Source of the DNA: Stomorhina lunata
Lineage: Eukaryota > Arthropoda > Insecta > Diptera > Rhiniidae
Assembly (NCBI GenBank): GCA_933228675.1
Contig: OW121741.1
Location: forward strand, 73,110,629 to 73,174,628
Reading direction: 5' to 3'
Length of the DNA stretch: 64,000 nucleotides
Shown: piece by piece, positions 1 to 11,800 of the stretch
Layout of the letters: every line of letters starts with the position of its first letter
Numbering within the stretch: position 1 is the stretch's first letter
The notes under the pieces: model-generated
What the model saw: the letters and a program-made list of their open reading frames with translations, nothing else
Database searches by the model: none
Told to the model about the DNA's origin: nothing
Position numbers and translations under genes: made by a program

Positions 1-2152
1 CAAAGCAAGAGAACGATGCCAATATTTTGCGTGCCATGATAATTGCTGATACCCATTTACTGGGTCCCATTAAAGGTCACTGGTTGGACAAACTCTATCG
101 TGAATGGCATATGAGGCGATCATTTCAAGCAACTATGCTCCTTCATAAACCTGATGTAGTTTTTGTTTTGGGTGATCTATTTGATGAAGGAGATATGGTA
201 GATCATCATGAATTTAAGGAGTTTGTACGAAGATTCCATCAACATTTCCAAACACCGCCTTCAGTCCCAGTAATTAGTGCCGTTGGTAATCATGATGTGG
301 GTTTCCATTACAAGTAAGAAGCATAGTCAAAATATCATAAGTATTTATTTTATAAATATGTTCCTTAAATTTTAGGATGCATTCTTATTTTATTGATCGG
401 TTTGATAAAAACTTCAATAACACCGGCGTACATTTGTATACTATTCGCGGCAATCATTTTGTGTTTATTAATTCCATGGCCATGGAAAACGATGGTTGCG
501 AATTTTGTCAAGTTGCTATTAAGGAATTGGAACATGTTGCAGGTAAATATATCCCACAATCTAATCTAAAATTCATAAATTCAATATAGATTATGAATAG
601 GGAATTAAAATAGATCGAATTTTGAAATTGCTTTTACTATTAAGGTTCATGAAATCAACTATTTGCACCCTTCACCACCATAGGTAGAAAGGGTTTAATA
701 AGTTGAAGCTGTATGTAACGCATAGAAATAATGGTCTGGAGACCCTCCTACGTACATATATCGTTACCTTAAATGCACAAGGGCGTAACTAACACAAAAA
801 TTAAAATTTATTTTTTGATTGATTATGGTACAGCAACTCAAGATACATCTATCCACAAAGCAAAAGGTTTAAAAATTTAATCAAAATTTGTATTATAGTA
901 AAGCTGTTTTCATAAAATATTCAGCTTGTAGTAAAGCCCTTTTCGGTCATACATTCACTCCTCTACCTATGCTCCTCTGTTCTAACCATATAAAGTTTAA
1001 GAGTTATTTCTCAAATAAATCTTTAAAAAAGCACCATGTGTATTTAAAATAATTTCAAACTTATTTTTTAGCATTGAATTATGTTTCGTATATAAACTGG
1101 TACTATTTTTAGACCCGTTTTTATATTTTTGATAAAAAAAACTATGTATGCCCTTTTGCATTTTAGGTGACGATATGTATTATGCCAATAGCCTCAGAAT
1201 CACTTCTTGAGTCGATTTAACGATGACTGTCTGGTCGACTAACTGGCAGTCCATGTAAACTGGTAATCAATGAATAAGTTTTTACTATAATTTGATGAAT
1301 TTTGGTCCATACATTTTTTATAGTGGGACTTTTGAAAATGGGAGATATCGGTCGATTATTTTTAACACCTTCCATAGGTCTGACTTCTCGAAATTAAGAT
1401 TTTGACCTCAAATTTCAGAATATTAAAAAAAAAATAAAACTAACACTACTTTTATAAACATAAATCACTTTTTTTAATTTTCTTTAATTAAAAATATTTC
1501 AGATAAGCTCAAATGCCTTAAAAATCCGAACGATTGTTCTGATAAAATAACACTTCAAGAACATCAGCATTACAGTCGTCCTATAGTTTTGCAACATTTT
1601 CCCACGTATCGAAAATCAGATAGATCTTGTAGAATACACGATAATCCTCGAATCGAAGAATATCGTGAAAAATGGGAAGTTTTATCTAAAAATGCCACAG
1701 ATTGGTTGGGTAAGTTTAAAGAACTTATTTCTTCTTTTTCCCCCTTAATATTATTCAGTAATAACTTCTCGTTTAAGAAAAACAACTACATCCTCGTCTT
1801 TCATTTGCTGGCCATACTCATCATTACTGCTATTCGATCAATCGTTGGGGCATTGAAGAGTATACAGTGGCTTCGTTTAGTTGGCGCAATAAAGTTAATC
1901 CTAGTTTTCTAATGGTAATAACATGACTCTTTTAAAATCATTTACGTATTTTATTTAATTTATATATTTTTTCAGGTTTCATTAACACCTTCATCACAAA
2001 ATGTGGTTAAATGTAATATGCTTCAGCAGCAATTAGTTTATAATACTTACACCGTTTCCATAGCCATCATAATAATACTATTTACGTGGGATTGTTTGAA
2101 ATTTGTGAGAAACCTAATTTCAAAATCTAAGATTAAGCGTAAAACTTACTAG
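1..2152 (+). CDS. PGAP5: PGAP5/MPPE1-type metallophosphoesterase, 3' five exons (5' end outside window)
   Basis: Exons read as 1..313 (continues upstream; frame starts at base 3), 376..542, 1503..1709, 1778..1914 and 1976..2152 (TAG stop). All introns are GT-AG and the visible coding length is 999 nt, 332 residues plus stop. The calcineurin-like phosphoesterase motifs are all present: IIADTHLLG near base 40, LGDLFDEG near 170, AVGNHDVGFHYK ending exon 1, and the metal-binding GHTHHY in exon 4. Exon 5 encodes a hydrophobic segment (YTVSIAIIIILFTW) and a lysine-rich tail ending KRKTY, which fits a C-terminal KXKXX ER-retrieval signal. In mammals the family removes ethanolamine phosphate from the second mannose of the GPI anchor in the ER/Golgi, helping GPI-protein exit from the ER. 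GHWLDKLYREWHM is a family hallmark. Intron 2 (543..1502) carries nested repeats. Family identity is very likely; the enzymatic role is inferred. Confidence 0.94.
660..1400 (-). repeat. Family A repeat remnant split by a Family B element, in PGAP5 intron 2
   Basis: Bases 660-745 match the CCCTTCACCACCATAGG / GTAACGCATAGAAATA end of Family A. The match resumes at about 1181 with AATAGCCTCAGAATCACTTC and runs to about 1400 (GAGTCGATTTAACGATG, CCATAGGTCTGACTTCTCG). The gap holds a Family B copy, so the Family A copy was there first. Strongly diverged from the other copies in the window. The minus strand is given because Family A is defined with its AAGTAAGAAAGTGC end first. Confidence 0.7.
752..1182. 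mobile_element. Family B TIR element (MITE), nested in Family A
   Basis: The left end reads TACATATATCGTTACCTTAA then GGGCGTAACTAAC. The right end is its inverted counterpart (GCCCTTTTGCATTTTAGG then TGACGATATGTA). About 430 bp with no coding capacity, so a non-autonomous DNA transposon. Internally it resembles the fuller copies at 2170-3865 and 15672-16597. Confidence 0.7.
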
Positions 2153-2169
2153 ACTTTAACTTATATAAT

Positions 2170-3865
2170 ATATAGCGATTTCCGAAAAATTTTATATCCT
2201 CTAAAACTGCACAAAACACGAGCTTTAAAATTTTTAATGCGTACGGTGAAAAATAACGATTTTATTCACTAAAAGCCAAAGGTTTTAAATGTTGCTCAAA
2301 ATTTGTATTGTAATTAAGCTCTTTTGGGTTTGGAAAATATTCAGTTTGTAGTAAAGCTCTTTTGTTTTTCGCAATTATCTAAAAATGACTCGTTTTTGGT
2401 AATCAGGAATGTTTTCAGGAATGTCTGCTGTTGCATTGTTTACCAAATTTCAAAATTTTTAATTAATATTTTATTTAGTTTAAATGTTATGATGTTTTTT
2501 GCTTATATAAAAAATTGTTATCCGAGAATAAGATTTTTTAAAGCCTTTCATGTTCCAGAAAAGAAGTGGTTTAAAAGTAAAATGAAGTTTTAAAAAGTTG
2601 ACTTTTTCTTATATTTTTGTTCTATGAAATGAACTTCGAAAAGAAAAAAATAGTTTAATTTCAAATTAAAAATTTAACGTACTTTCAAAATACTTCTTTT
2701 TCGATAAAAGTGAATAAAAGTGAAACGTACAAAGTTTAATGCGGAACGTCAAAGATTCAAATTGAAGTGATTTTAAATTGATTTTACTTTAAAGTTTAAT
2801 TTAGAACATGACTGTATAAGTTAGCTTTCCGTTCGTACATTGACCTGTTTGTCTACAGATCAACTCTAAAGCTCCTTTGTTCTAACTATATGAAATTTCA
2901 TTTAAATATCTTTAATCGTTTAAAAGCTACGGGGTTATTTTCGAAATAACTCTTGAAAAACCTCTGTATATCTTATTTTAAATTATTTAAAACTTATCTT
3001 TTTACATTAAATTATGTTTGAAAAATAAACTGTTAATATTTTTAAGACCCATCTCTATGTAATTGAAATGTTTACACTTTTTTTTTAATTTAGCTTTTTA
3101 ATTTTGGTTTTAGAAAATATTCAACTTGCTGTTGTTGTTGCAACAACTCTAACATTTACAATTTTGTTTTTATGGGGGATCTGTTTGGATATCAAGGCCA
3201 AGAAATTGTGAGGTAGGGTTGGCGGTACAGTTGAAAATGTAGGGGTATCATGAGGACGTATGCTATCCTTAAACACGCGAAGATCTTTCCTGATATGCCT
3301 TGGGAAAGATGTCAACTGTGTGATGTTAAAGTTTGTGGTGAGGTATTTTGTAGGCAGCCTGTTATAGTTCTTAGGGCTGCATTTTGGCAGCATTGAATAT
3401 TTCTCCACTGAGTATCACTTAACGACGCTGAACACACTAGAGCAACATAATTTGCCACTGACTGACCAATCGCTTTATAGGTTGACTGCAAGGTTTCTTT
3501 GTCCATTCCCCAAGTACTGCCGGCTAGTGCTTTAAGGACCTTTTCCTACATTGCAATTTATGCGCGACAGTTGTGGCATGTGCTGACAAAGTAAAAAGAC
3601 TGTGGAGTGTGACTCCCAGTATTTTCGCGAGTCACACTCGACAACTTCAACTTGTAGTTAACCCGTTTTGTTTTTTTTTGCAATTGCTCAAAAGCTAAAA
3701 GTTTTTTACCATTTTAGTTTTTAGAGTTTTCATTGACCCAATTCCAAAATTTCGATTTAATGTTCCTTGCAGTTTAAAAATTATAACGTTTTATGCTCCT
3801 CCTGTAAAAAAAATAGAAGTGTAGTTATGCACTTTTGCATTTTAAGTGACGGTATTTGTTTTAAC
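2170..3865 (+). mobile_element. Family B element copy interrupted by a LINE fragment
   Basis: From about 2180 the sequence follows the 15.7-16.6 kb copy (GATTTTATTCACTAAAAGCC, GAAAATATTCAGTTTGTAG, TTAATATTTTATTTAGTTT). It breaks at 3127 and resumes at 3645, ending at about 3865 with TTTTGCATTTTAAGTGACGG, a diverged Family B terminus. The 5' terminus is not clear. It lies just downstream of the PGAP5 stop codon and may be part of its 3' UTR. Confidence 0.65.
3128..3644 (-). mobile_element. 5'-truncated non-LTR retrotransposon (LINE) fragment with target site duplication
   Basis: On the minus strand two overlapping frames encode the C-terminal part of a LINE reverse transcriptase: LQSTYKAIGQSVANY, then SDTQWRNIQCCQNAALRTIT, then after a frameshift LPTKYLTTNFNITQL. 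The frame break near 3310-3400 makes it a pseudogene. The left (3') border has a short CAACAACAAC-type tail. The 9-base direct repeat TTCAACTTG lies on both sides (3119-3127 and 3645-3653), as expected of a target-primed insertion. Clade is uncertain (Jockey/LOA/I-like). Confidence 0.75.
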
Positions 3866-4942
3866 AAATAATATTTGTTTTAACAAATAACACTGAATTA
3901 TTGAAGAAATTTTTCAAATATTAAATAAACAAAAAAAACATAAAAATTCAATTCCTCTTTGAAAATGGAAATTGTCATCGCCAGAAAATTAGTTTCCTTT
4001 TACTTTTTCTATAGAAGCAAAATACGGAATTCATCCCACTTCCGAACAGAATTAAGTTCTGTGATATATATAAAATTTTTTGGAAATTGTAGAAATTAGA
4101 ACAATTTTGATAAAATTTTCGGTTATTTCCCAAAAAAAAAAACGAAAATATTTCAAATTTCCAAATATTGTTCTTATTCATAAACTTAAATGATGTTAAG
4201 TAAACGCCATTCTTCTTATTTAATTTGAATATTTTTAAATATATTAAAAAATTAGAAATTATTTAACACACAAAAAAATAATTGACTTATATTAAGAGGG
4301 ATTAAAAATTACAATTTGTTGGTTCTACTTTAGATTTGTATTAAAATAAAAGCATTAATTAACATATGAATTAATTTGATTGTACCTGTACAATTGCACT
4401 TAAATTGTTATTGTAAATTTGAATATAAATAGGAATTATTATTTAGAATAAATGGCCTCTTTTCGTGAAAATATGTCGTAAAAGCTAGGATTAAAACATT
4501 AAGTAAGAAGTAAAAAAGTATTTTTGAAATTTTGAATGATGTGGCTTTCCGACGCATCATAACGAATTAAGGCCCAAAATACATACCTATAGAATTGAAA
4601 GGTTTGTTGCAAATACTTAAAATTTGTTTTTTACTTATTCAGGGGGGTTACTGCGTATCTCGATTCGAAACTAAAACAGTTCGAATTTGTATGCTTAAAG
4701 CATTGTGTTTGGAAAATAATTTCTTTCGAATCTAAATACGCAGTAACCCCCCAGTAGCTGCAAGAAGCCTATCAATTTTCATTAAACATAACTTTAAAAT
4801 TATAAATAATAACCAATATAATAAATATGATAGTTTATACATAAAACATATTCACAAAAATTTATATTACATTTTTCCTACTTGTTACAATTAAGTAAAC
4901 TTGGCAAGACGTTTCATAAAAATGTAGGATTCATTTTATAAT
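3866..4942. other. Intergenic AT-rich DNA between PGAP5 and the SLC5 gene, with MITE fragments
   Basis: No coding region seen. Bases 3890-4065 match Family H (GGAATTCATCCCACTTC and AATTAAGTTCTGTGATAT; compare 12785-13130 and 46280-46560). The two flanking genes converge on this interval, so it should hold both 3' UTRs. No decisive polyadenylation signal was picked. Confidence 0.5.
4640..4754. mobile_element. 115-bp hairpin MITE (CAGGGGGGTTACTGCGTAT)
   Basis: Inverted termini CAGGGGGGTTACTGCGTAT and, read from the other side, CTGGGGGGTTACTGCGTAT, followed by matching ATTCGAAA on both arms, enclose a loop of about 50 nt. No coding capacity. A small terminal-inverted-repeat element just downstream of the SLC5 stop codon. 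Confidence 0.6.
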
Positions 4943-5858
4943 TCAATATTTTTCACTACTATTTCTACTATCGTCCCGGTCTGTTCTCCCAACACCATCG
5001 TTTAGCAGATGGGTTAAGGTTTGAGCCGTATTTTCTCTAGTCATATCGCTGTCATTGCGACCAACTGGGAAACACTCTTTAGGTAAAAACCTATAAATAA
5101 ACGAAAAAAAAGAAACGCTATTTAATTTTAACTTTAATTTAAAATGTAAATTAACTTTACCTATGTATTACCGGTGATAAAACTTTAGCATCCAATTTCT
5201 TGACTACTGTTGGTCCCGTTAAAAATGACACTATTGTACCTATCAAAAGGGTTGAAATTACCCCCACTGGATTAATCCAGTGAAATGAAAGACGGTATAA
5301 GGGAAATACATCTGATTCATCCGTTATTGTACTATTTATTAATGATGATATACCCTCAATGGGACAATCTAATATAGAAACTGGTAATTTTTTCGGTGTC
5401 ACCAGACCCTGGGCAAAGGCAACTTGGGATCCAAATGAAATCCAGCCAGACATAACAGCACCCGCTAATGCACCAGCCAAAGCTCCTTTAGTATTACTCC
5501 AGGGCACTAACATACCCAAAGTGAAAATACCGCCTGTTGTTCCAGCGGCAATGGCAGTTACCGATGTTGCCACACTTAAGATACCACTTAATTGCTCTAA
5601 GACAAAGACAAGAGATACAGCTGCACATCCAAGAACAACAATACTACTCTTTACCAGAATCGTGGCTGCCTTTTCAGATAACTTCAAATTAAAGCAGCCC
5701 TTAACGATATCTTCCAAAATGACCAAGGCAGTTGAATTCAAAACTACTGACAGCGAACTAAGGGCAGCGCCAAAGACACCAGCAATAAAGAGGCCAGGTA
5801 TACCGTAAAGATTTCCTACGGTTTGCATCACATAAACTGGTAACAGTTGATCGTCATG
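4943..5858 (-). CDS. SLC5 symporter, last two coding exons
   Basis: Exon 5858..5161 encodes HDDQLLPVYVM through five or so membrane segments to SPVIHR. Exon 5090..4943 encodes a soluble cytoplasmic tail with many T, N, D and S residues (FLPKECFPVGRND...), stop TGA at 4945-4943. The open frame runs on into the intron on both sides, so the exon borders rest on the acceptor TTACAG at 5859-5864 and the donor GTAAAG at 5160-5155. Confidence 0.92.
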
Positions 5859-8800
5859 CTGTAAGTTTAGAATTTGTATAGAAAAATAGTTTAGAAAAAT
5901 AAAGAGTTTTACAAATAAAATTTTATATTTCAGGAAAAACAGATTCATAGTGCAACAAATACTACTTTTTTGATCACGTTAGTTTTTAAAGATACATCCG
6001 TACTATTTATTGTAAATAAGTACGTAGAAATATAACCAAAACTTAAAAAAATCCATTGTGGACTTTAAAAAAATAGCAAAAAATCTGAAGGCTGATCTTC
6101 GCACTGTTTCAAAAACCATAAAATGGTCTGATAAATCCTACAAAAAAAGAGAGTATAACGCTTTTATTCTAATTCGAAAACAACTAATGGAGACAAGTAT
6201 CCAATGGGAGAAAGCTAAGGCTCACACAAGTCCAATATCTTTATATTATAGAGTCTTTGGTTCAACAGATATAAGTAAAGCAAAAGATGTCGAGAAAATC
6301 TTTCGGAGAGCGCTAAACATTTCTATTATCTTTTGCGCCTAGAGCTAAAGTCAAGTTCACAATTCGGTAAAGAATTTAAAGTCAAAAAAATCAGCAGAAA
6401 AAAATTATAAAACAAATACACCTGTGATGTTATAATGGATGATGAATCGTAGGTACTGAGAGGCTTCTTACAATTTCCTTACTTATACTATTATCACTGG
6501 TGCCCTAAGGAGCAGTCCTCAGACGGCCTTAGACGTGATGCTATGTCTATTCCCTTTGGATTTATTCGTAAAGGGAACAGCAACTACTTAGGCACAGGCA
6601 GGCAGGACAGGGCAGAACGAACGTCCCTTGCTTCGAGTCAGGTTCTATTGTATCTGACTACTTATAAAACAAATACACTACTTATAAAACAAATACACCT
6701 GTGATGTTATAATGGATGATGAATCGTAGGTACTGAAAGGCTTCTTACAATTTCCTTACTTATACTATTATCACTGGTGCCCTAAGGAGCAGTCCTCAGA
6801 CGGCCTTAGACGTGATGCTATGTCTATTCCCTTTGGATTTATTCGTAAAGGGAACAGCAACTACTTAGGCACAGGCAGGCAGGACAGGGCAGAACGAACG
6901 TCCCTTGCTTCGAGTCAGGTTCTATTGTATCTGACTACTTAGTCAAGGAACTGTTGTTCAGTTTCGTACCAGAGGTCGGTATTCCTGATAGAACCAGCTG
7001 GGATAATCGTCAATCGCTCTTTGAGGGGAACTCGATGTTCACAGACGGCTTTAAAATGGAAATCTACACTGGTGCCGGTGTCTTCTTAAAGAATCAGAAC
7101 ATTAGGAAATCTTACAGGCTTAGAGATGAGTGGAGTGTATTTCAGGCAGAAATCTTTGCTATTCTGAAAGCCACTGAACTTATTTCTTACAACATTTCTG
7201 TAGATTTCAGGGCATCCGCGAATTGATGCACTTAATGCTCTCTCTGATTTTTAAAAGAAAATAGTAATATGTGGGAAGAGATAGTTGGAATTTGCACCGT
7301 TCTGGACTTTAAGCACTGATAATAACAATCAATGTTCTATGAAGTATTGAGTCCGCATTTGGCTAAGAAAAAATTGTTTTACATCTGGAAAATGCAAGGG
7401 TTCACATGTGTGTAGTTCCATGGCAAAAATATATAAGTTGACCTGCGAATTGCTCCCTATCCGCTATATTTTCTTAGATTTGGACCTGAGTGACTATTTC
7501 TTGTTTTCAAAATAAAAAAAAGAGATTTGAATGCAACGACAAAATCCTCTCATAAAAATTCTATTTTGATAATCTCGACATATCATATTTTTTGGAAGGG
7601 ATACAAAAATTGGGCAAACGTAGGAATAAGAATGTCGAATTTAAAGAGACTAAATTACTTCTTCTATAAAATCCAGTGATTTATTAAAAAATATATATTT
7701 TTTTTTACCTGCCCTAGTATTACTGACATTCTTGAATTGTTAAAAAATCTTAATTAAAAGCTACAAACTATAAATGTTTTTATTTGCTGAAAAAAGGAGG
7801 GAAGCTTTACTAAAATGTCTCAAGTGGGCCGCGAAGCCTAAGCTAGTGAGAACCATTGCTCTTTTAGCTATAAAGCAACCTAAACTAAAAATATTATGGA
7901 TTCAAAATATCGCTGGGAGATGTTATTTTCTATAGAGGTGATCATTATTAATCGTTTAATAAAAAAAAAATAATATTCGGAATTTTTGGTTTTGGTTAAT
8001 ACTTACCGTAATCAATCCTGCTGTCAATGGATCACAATCTTTATAGAAGTCGTACACAAGTAAACCGGCAAAGCAACACACAGATATAAACATAATAATT
8101 CCTATCATAAATATGAATATAGAAGATTGAGCCTTTTTAAGGGTAGGCAAGGACATGTAACGCTGAACCATTGTCTGATTAACTGAATTGAAAGAAGTCC
8201 AATAGAAGAAACCACCAATTAAAACACCCCAAAAAGTCTGGCGTTCATATGGAGATGGATTAATACTGTAAAAAGAGTTACATAAGTTAACAATATATAA
8301 TTAAAAATTTTGCTTAAAAACTTACTTGGCAAAAATTAAACGCCCACCTTCGGAAGCATTGTCAAAGACATTACCAAAACCTTTGGCATATACTGTTCCA
8401 AATATAACAACAACCACTACAGACAGAAACATGACCAGAATTTGCCAAGCATCTGTGTGAACAACAGCTTTTATGCCACCCTATAGTTAGTAGTGATAAA
8501 CTTAGTTTATTCCAATATTTTAGATAACTTTTAATTTATTTTTTAAAAATACTTACAATTAGTGTGTAAATTACACACAATACACAAATCGTACTACTAA
8601 TAATGTGAACGTTAATACCAGTAACTAAAAAATAAAAAAAAGTAATATTAATAATTATAAGCAATTCATATTAATAAAACAACATCAGTGTTACACTGTC
8701 GGTCATAAGTTTATGGCAACAACTGAATAAAACTTTGAACATCAAAATCTCGAACCACTTAAGCGAAATTCAAAACGAGAATTAAGTTGACACTTGAAAA

Positions 8801-11800
8801 TTTATTTACTTTTTTACCTATAACCATATGATCGGTTCAGTTTCAAATGAAAATTTCTCATTTTCAATTATACAGGTATGTGATGGAAAACGATCATTTT
8901 CAAATCGATCGATTTCAGATATATTTTTGAGATAATTTTCGGTTATTTTCCCAAAAAATTCAAACCAAATGAAAGATAAGAATCAATCAGAAGGATTAAA
9001 CCGAAAATTATCTCAAAAATACATCTGAAATCGATCGATTTGAAAACGATCGTTTTTCATCACATACCTGATAGTTTCCTCGATTTCAAATGAAAAATTC
9101 TGATTTACAAATGGAAATTTCTCATTTTCAATTATACTTCCCTCAATTTCAAATGAAAAGCTAATTTTCAAATGAAAGTTCTCAATTTTAATTTGAATTT
9201 GCCCATTTTCAAATGAAAATTCTCAATTTCAATTGAAATTTTCTCATTTTCAAATGTAAATTCTTATTTTTAATTAGAATTTTCTTATTTACAATTGAAA
9301 ATGATGTAGTACTTTTTGAATTTTAGCTCTTTTGGAATTTTTCAAACTTACCTTGATTAAATGCTATCGCAGGTACATACAAGATAATTGGCAAGAAAAA
9401 TATCTAAAACAGAAAAATTGTCGCATAATTAAATTTTTTATAAGTACATATTGAAATTATTGATTACCTCATCCATGACAAACATTAATGATGCGATACT
9501 TCTTACATTTGAACTAAAGCGCACTTCTAAATACTAAAAAAAAAGAAATTATAATTAAAGATATTAAATAGAAATATTAGTTTTGTAAACAAAATAACAT
9601 TTTATAATTTATTAACAAACTTCTAAAACGCAGTTAAAATTTTGTTCCTCTCCCTTTTCATTTTCGAGATATAACCGTTCTTCGTATGTACATATAAATA
9701 ATAGATCAAAACCTTACAATTTTAGCCCCTATAAATAAAAATCGATGCGGTATAAAGTGTGTCCTGGCTTAAAAGATACATATTGTCAAAAAAAAAGAAC
9801 TATCACTATTCTACACATTTAGCGGGAAATTATAGGTCATGTATGATCATAGAACAAAGTCTGATAATAAAAAATCAGACTTTTGGTTAAAGTCAAAAAC
9901 CCCTTCAAATATTATCTGTAGGTAATATATCTCTAAAACACAAAGCTATCTATCATTCAAATAATAAAAATGATATTATAATGTTCTTATCTCAAATTTT
10001 ATGTGCATATTTAAATCTTTAGGGTCTACGAATAGCGTCTGATAAAACTTTGTTTTAAAATCATTGACGTTTTTGAATAGTTTACAGTTTAATCTTTTAA
10101 CAGGTCTACTTTAAGATGTAACCAATAATAAACTTCTTTATGACTATAACTATGACAATAACTCAAAATGCGCCTCTATTTCTCAAATAAAGTTAGTGTT
10201 AGTCTGTATCAAATTACCGTTAATAAAAACTAAATTATTGTCAATATTAAGTTAAATAGTACCTGGTTGACCGAGCCTTGCTCGGAGCTTTATGATAAGC
10301 ATTTTGAGGCAAATTTTAAAGTTTTTATATATTTTATTTTATAAAGTACTAAAATAAATTTAGAGGAAAGACATTGTACAAATATTCAATTAATTTTGAA
10401 TTATTTTATTTATTTTGTCCGACTGTCGGACTATGTTCATTCTAATTAATAAACCTTCGTCGGCTTATCCGCAACAACATTGCTAAAGATTATAGCATGA
10501 TTAAATGTACAGCTTACGATTAAATTGACTTTGAGTAAATTTTCACCTGCCAAAATTTCTTCATACCAACTAAGAAACCTTCGTCGGATCATGTGCAACA
10601 ACTTTGTTAAAGATTATAGCATGATTAAATGTACAGCTTACGATTTAATTGACTTTGAGTAATTTTCAGCAGCGCCACCTGTCGGAAATTATTCATACCA
10701 ACTAAAAAGCCTTCGTCGGCTCATGCGCTACAACTTTGCAAAAGATCATAGCATGATCAAATGTACAGTTTACGATTTAAATAATTTTTAGCAATTTTCA
10801 GTGGCGCCACCTGTCGGAAATTAGTCTTACCAACTTAGAAACCTTCGCCGGCTTATCCGCAACATCTTCGCTAAAGAGCATAACATGATCAAATTCACAG
10901 TTTACAATTCTATGAAGAACATACATACAGACAAACATTCATTTGTTTAAAAGTTATAACATTACTAAATTTTTCCCATATTTGGTACTTCTTTGGTACC
11001 AATTGAATTCGGTACATTTTATTAAAACGCAGTTAACATAATGTTCCTATTCATATTACCTCATGCGGTGTTATCATTTTATCCCTTTTTACCCTTTTTG
11101 GAAATCAAAAAAGTACCAAATACGTGATCAATATTTTTTTCACATCTATTGATTGCAGTACAAAGTTCCTGTCTATATTCTTTAGTTTAAAAAACAAGAG
11201 TGGGTTAAAAAAGTACCAAAATAACTATTTTCACCCTTTTTTACCACCTATCGGACAAAGTTTCAAAAAAAGTATCAAACACCTGTTCACTTATTTTCAT
11301 AGCTGCTTAAAACGTAATTTAAATTTTGATCCTATACCTATTACTTTAGGAGATATAACGATTTCGATTTTTCCCCTTTTTACAAGTTTTTACCCTCTTA
11401 GAGGCAAAGGTTCCAAAAGTCCGTTCTTCTTCGACCTATACATCAAAAAAGGTACCCACTGTCCAAATTTTATCAAAATCGTTAGAGCCGTTTTCGGTTA
11501 GCGTTAATAGATACAGCCAAAGATTCTATAATACAAAAATGTTGCACATCCATACATTTGTCGTATGGTCCATTTGAAAAGTCTCATGAAAAAGATAGTA
11601 CACCGATTTTACTGTAATTCAGAAACAACTAATGGAGAAGATTATACAATAAGAGAAAGCTAAGGCACACACACGTGCTCATGAAATGTATGTTTGTATC
11701 TTTATATATACTATAGAGTCTTTCATACAGCCATTGGCATTGATATAGGACGTCTATGTGCTCTAGTTTTTTTTAGTTTTTTAAACCAACGCTAAATTTT

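Noticed and set aside
1589..1912. Single 107-codon frame covering PGAP5 exons 3 and 4
   Set aside because: It reads through the 68-nt intron 1710-1777. The spliced frame restores GHTHHY and the WRNK region; the unspliced one does not.
5359..5808. 149-codon open frame on the plus strand
   Set aside because: Exact antisense shadow of SLC5 exon 9, whose minus-strand frame is a clear transporter.
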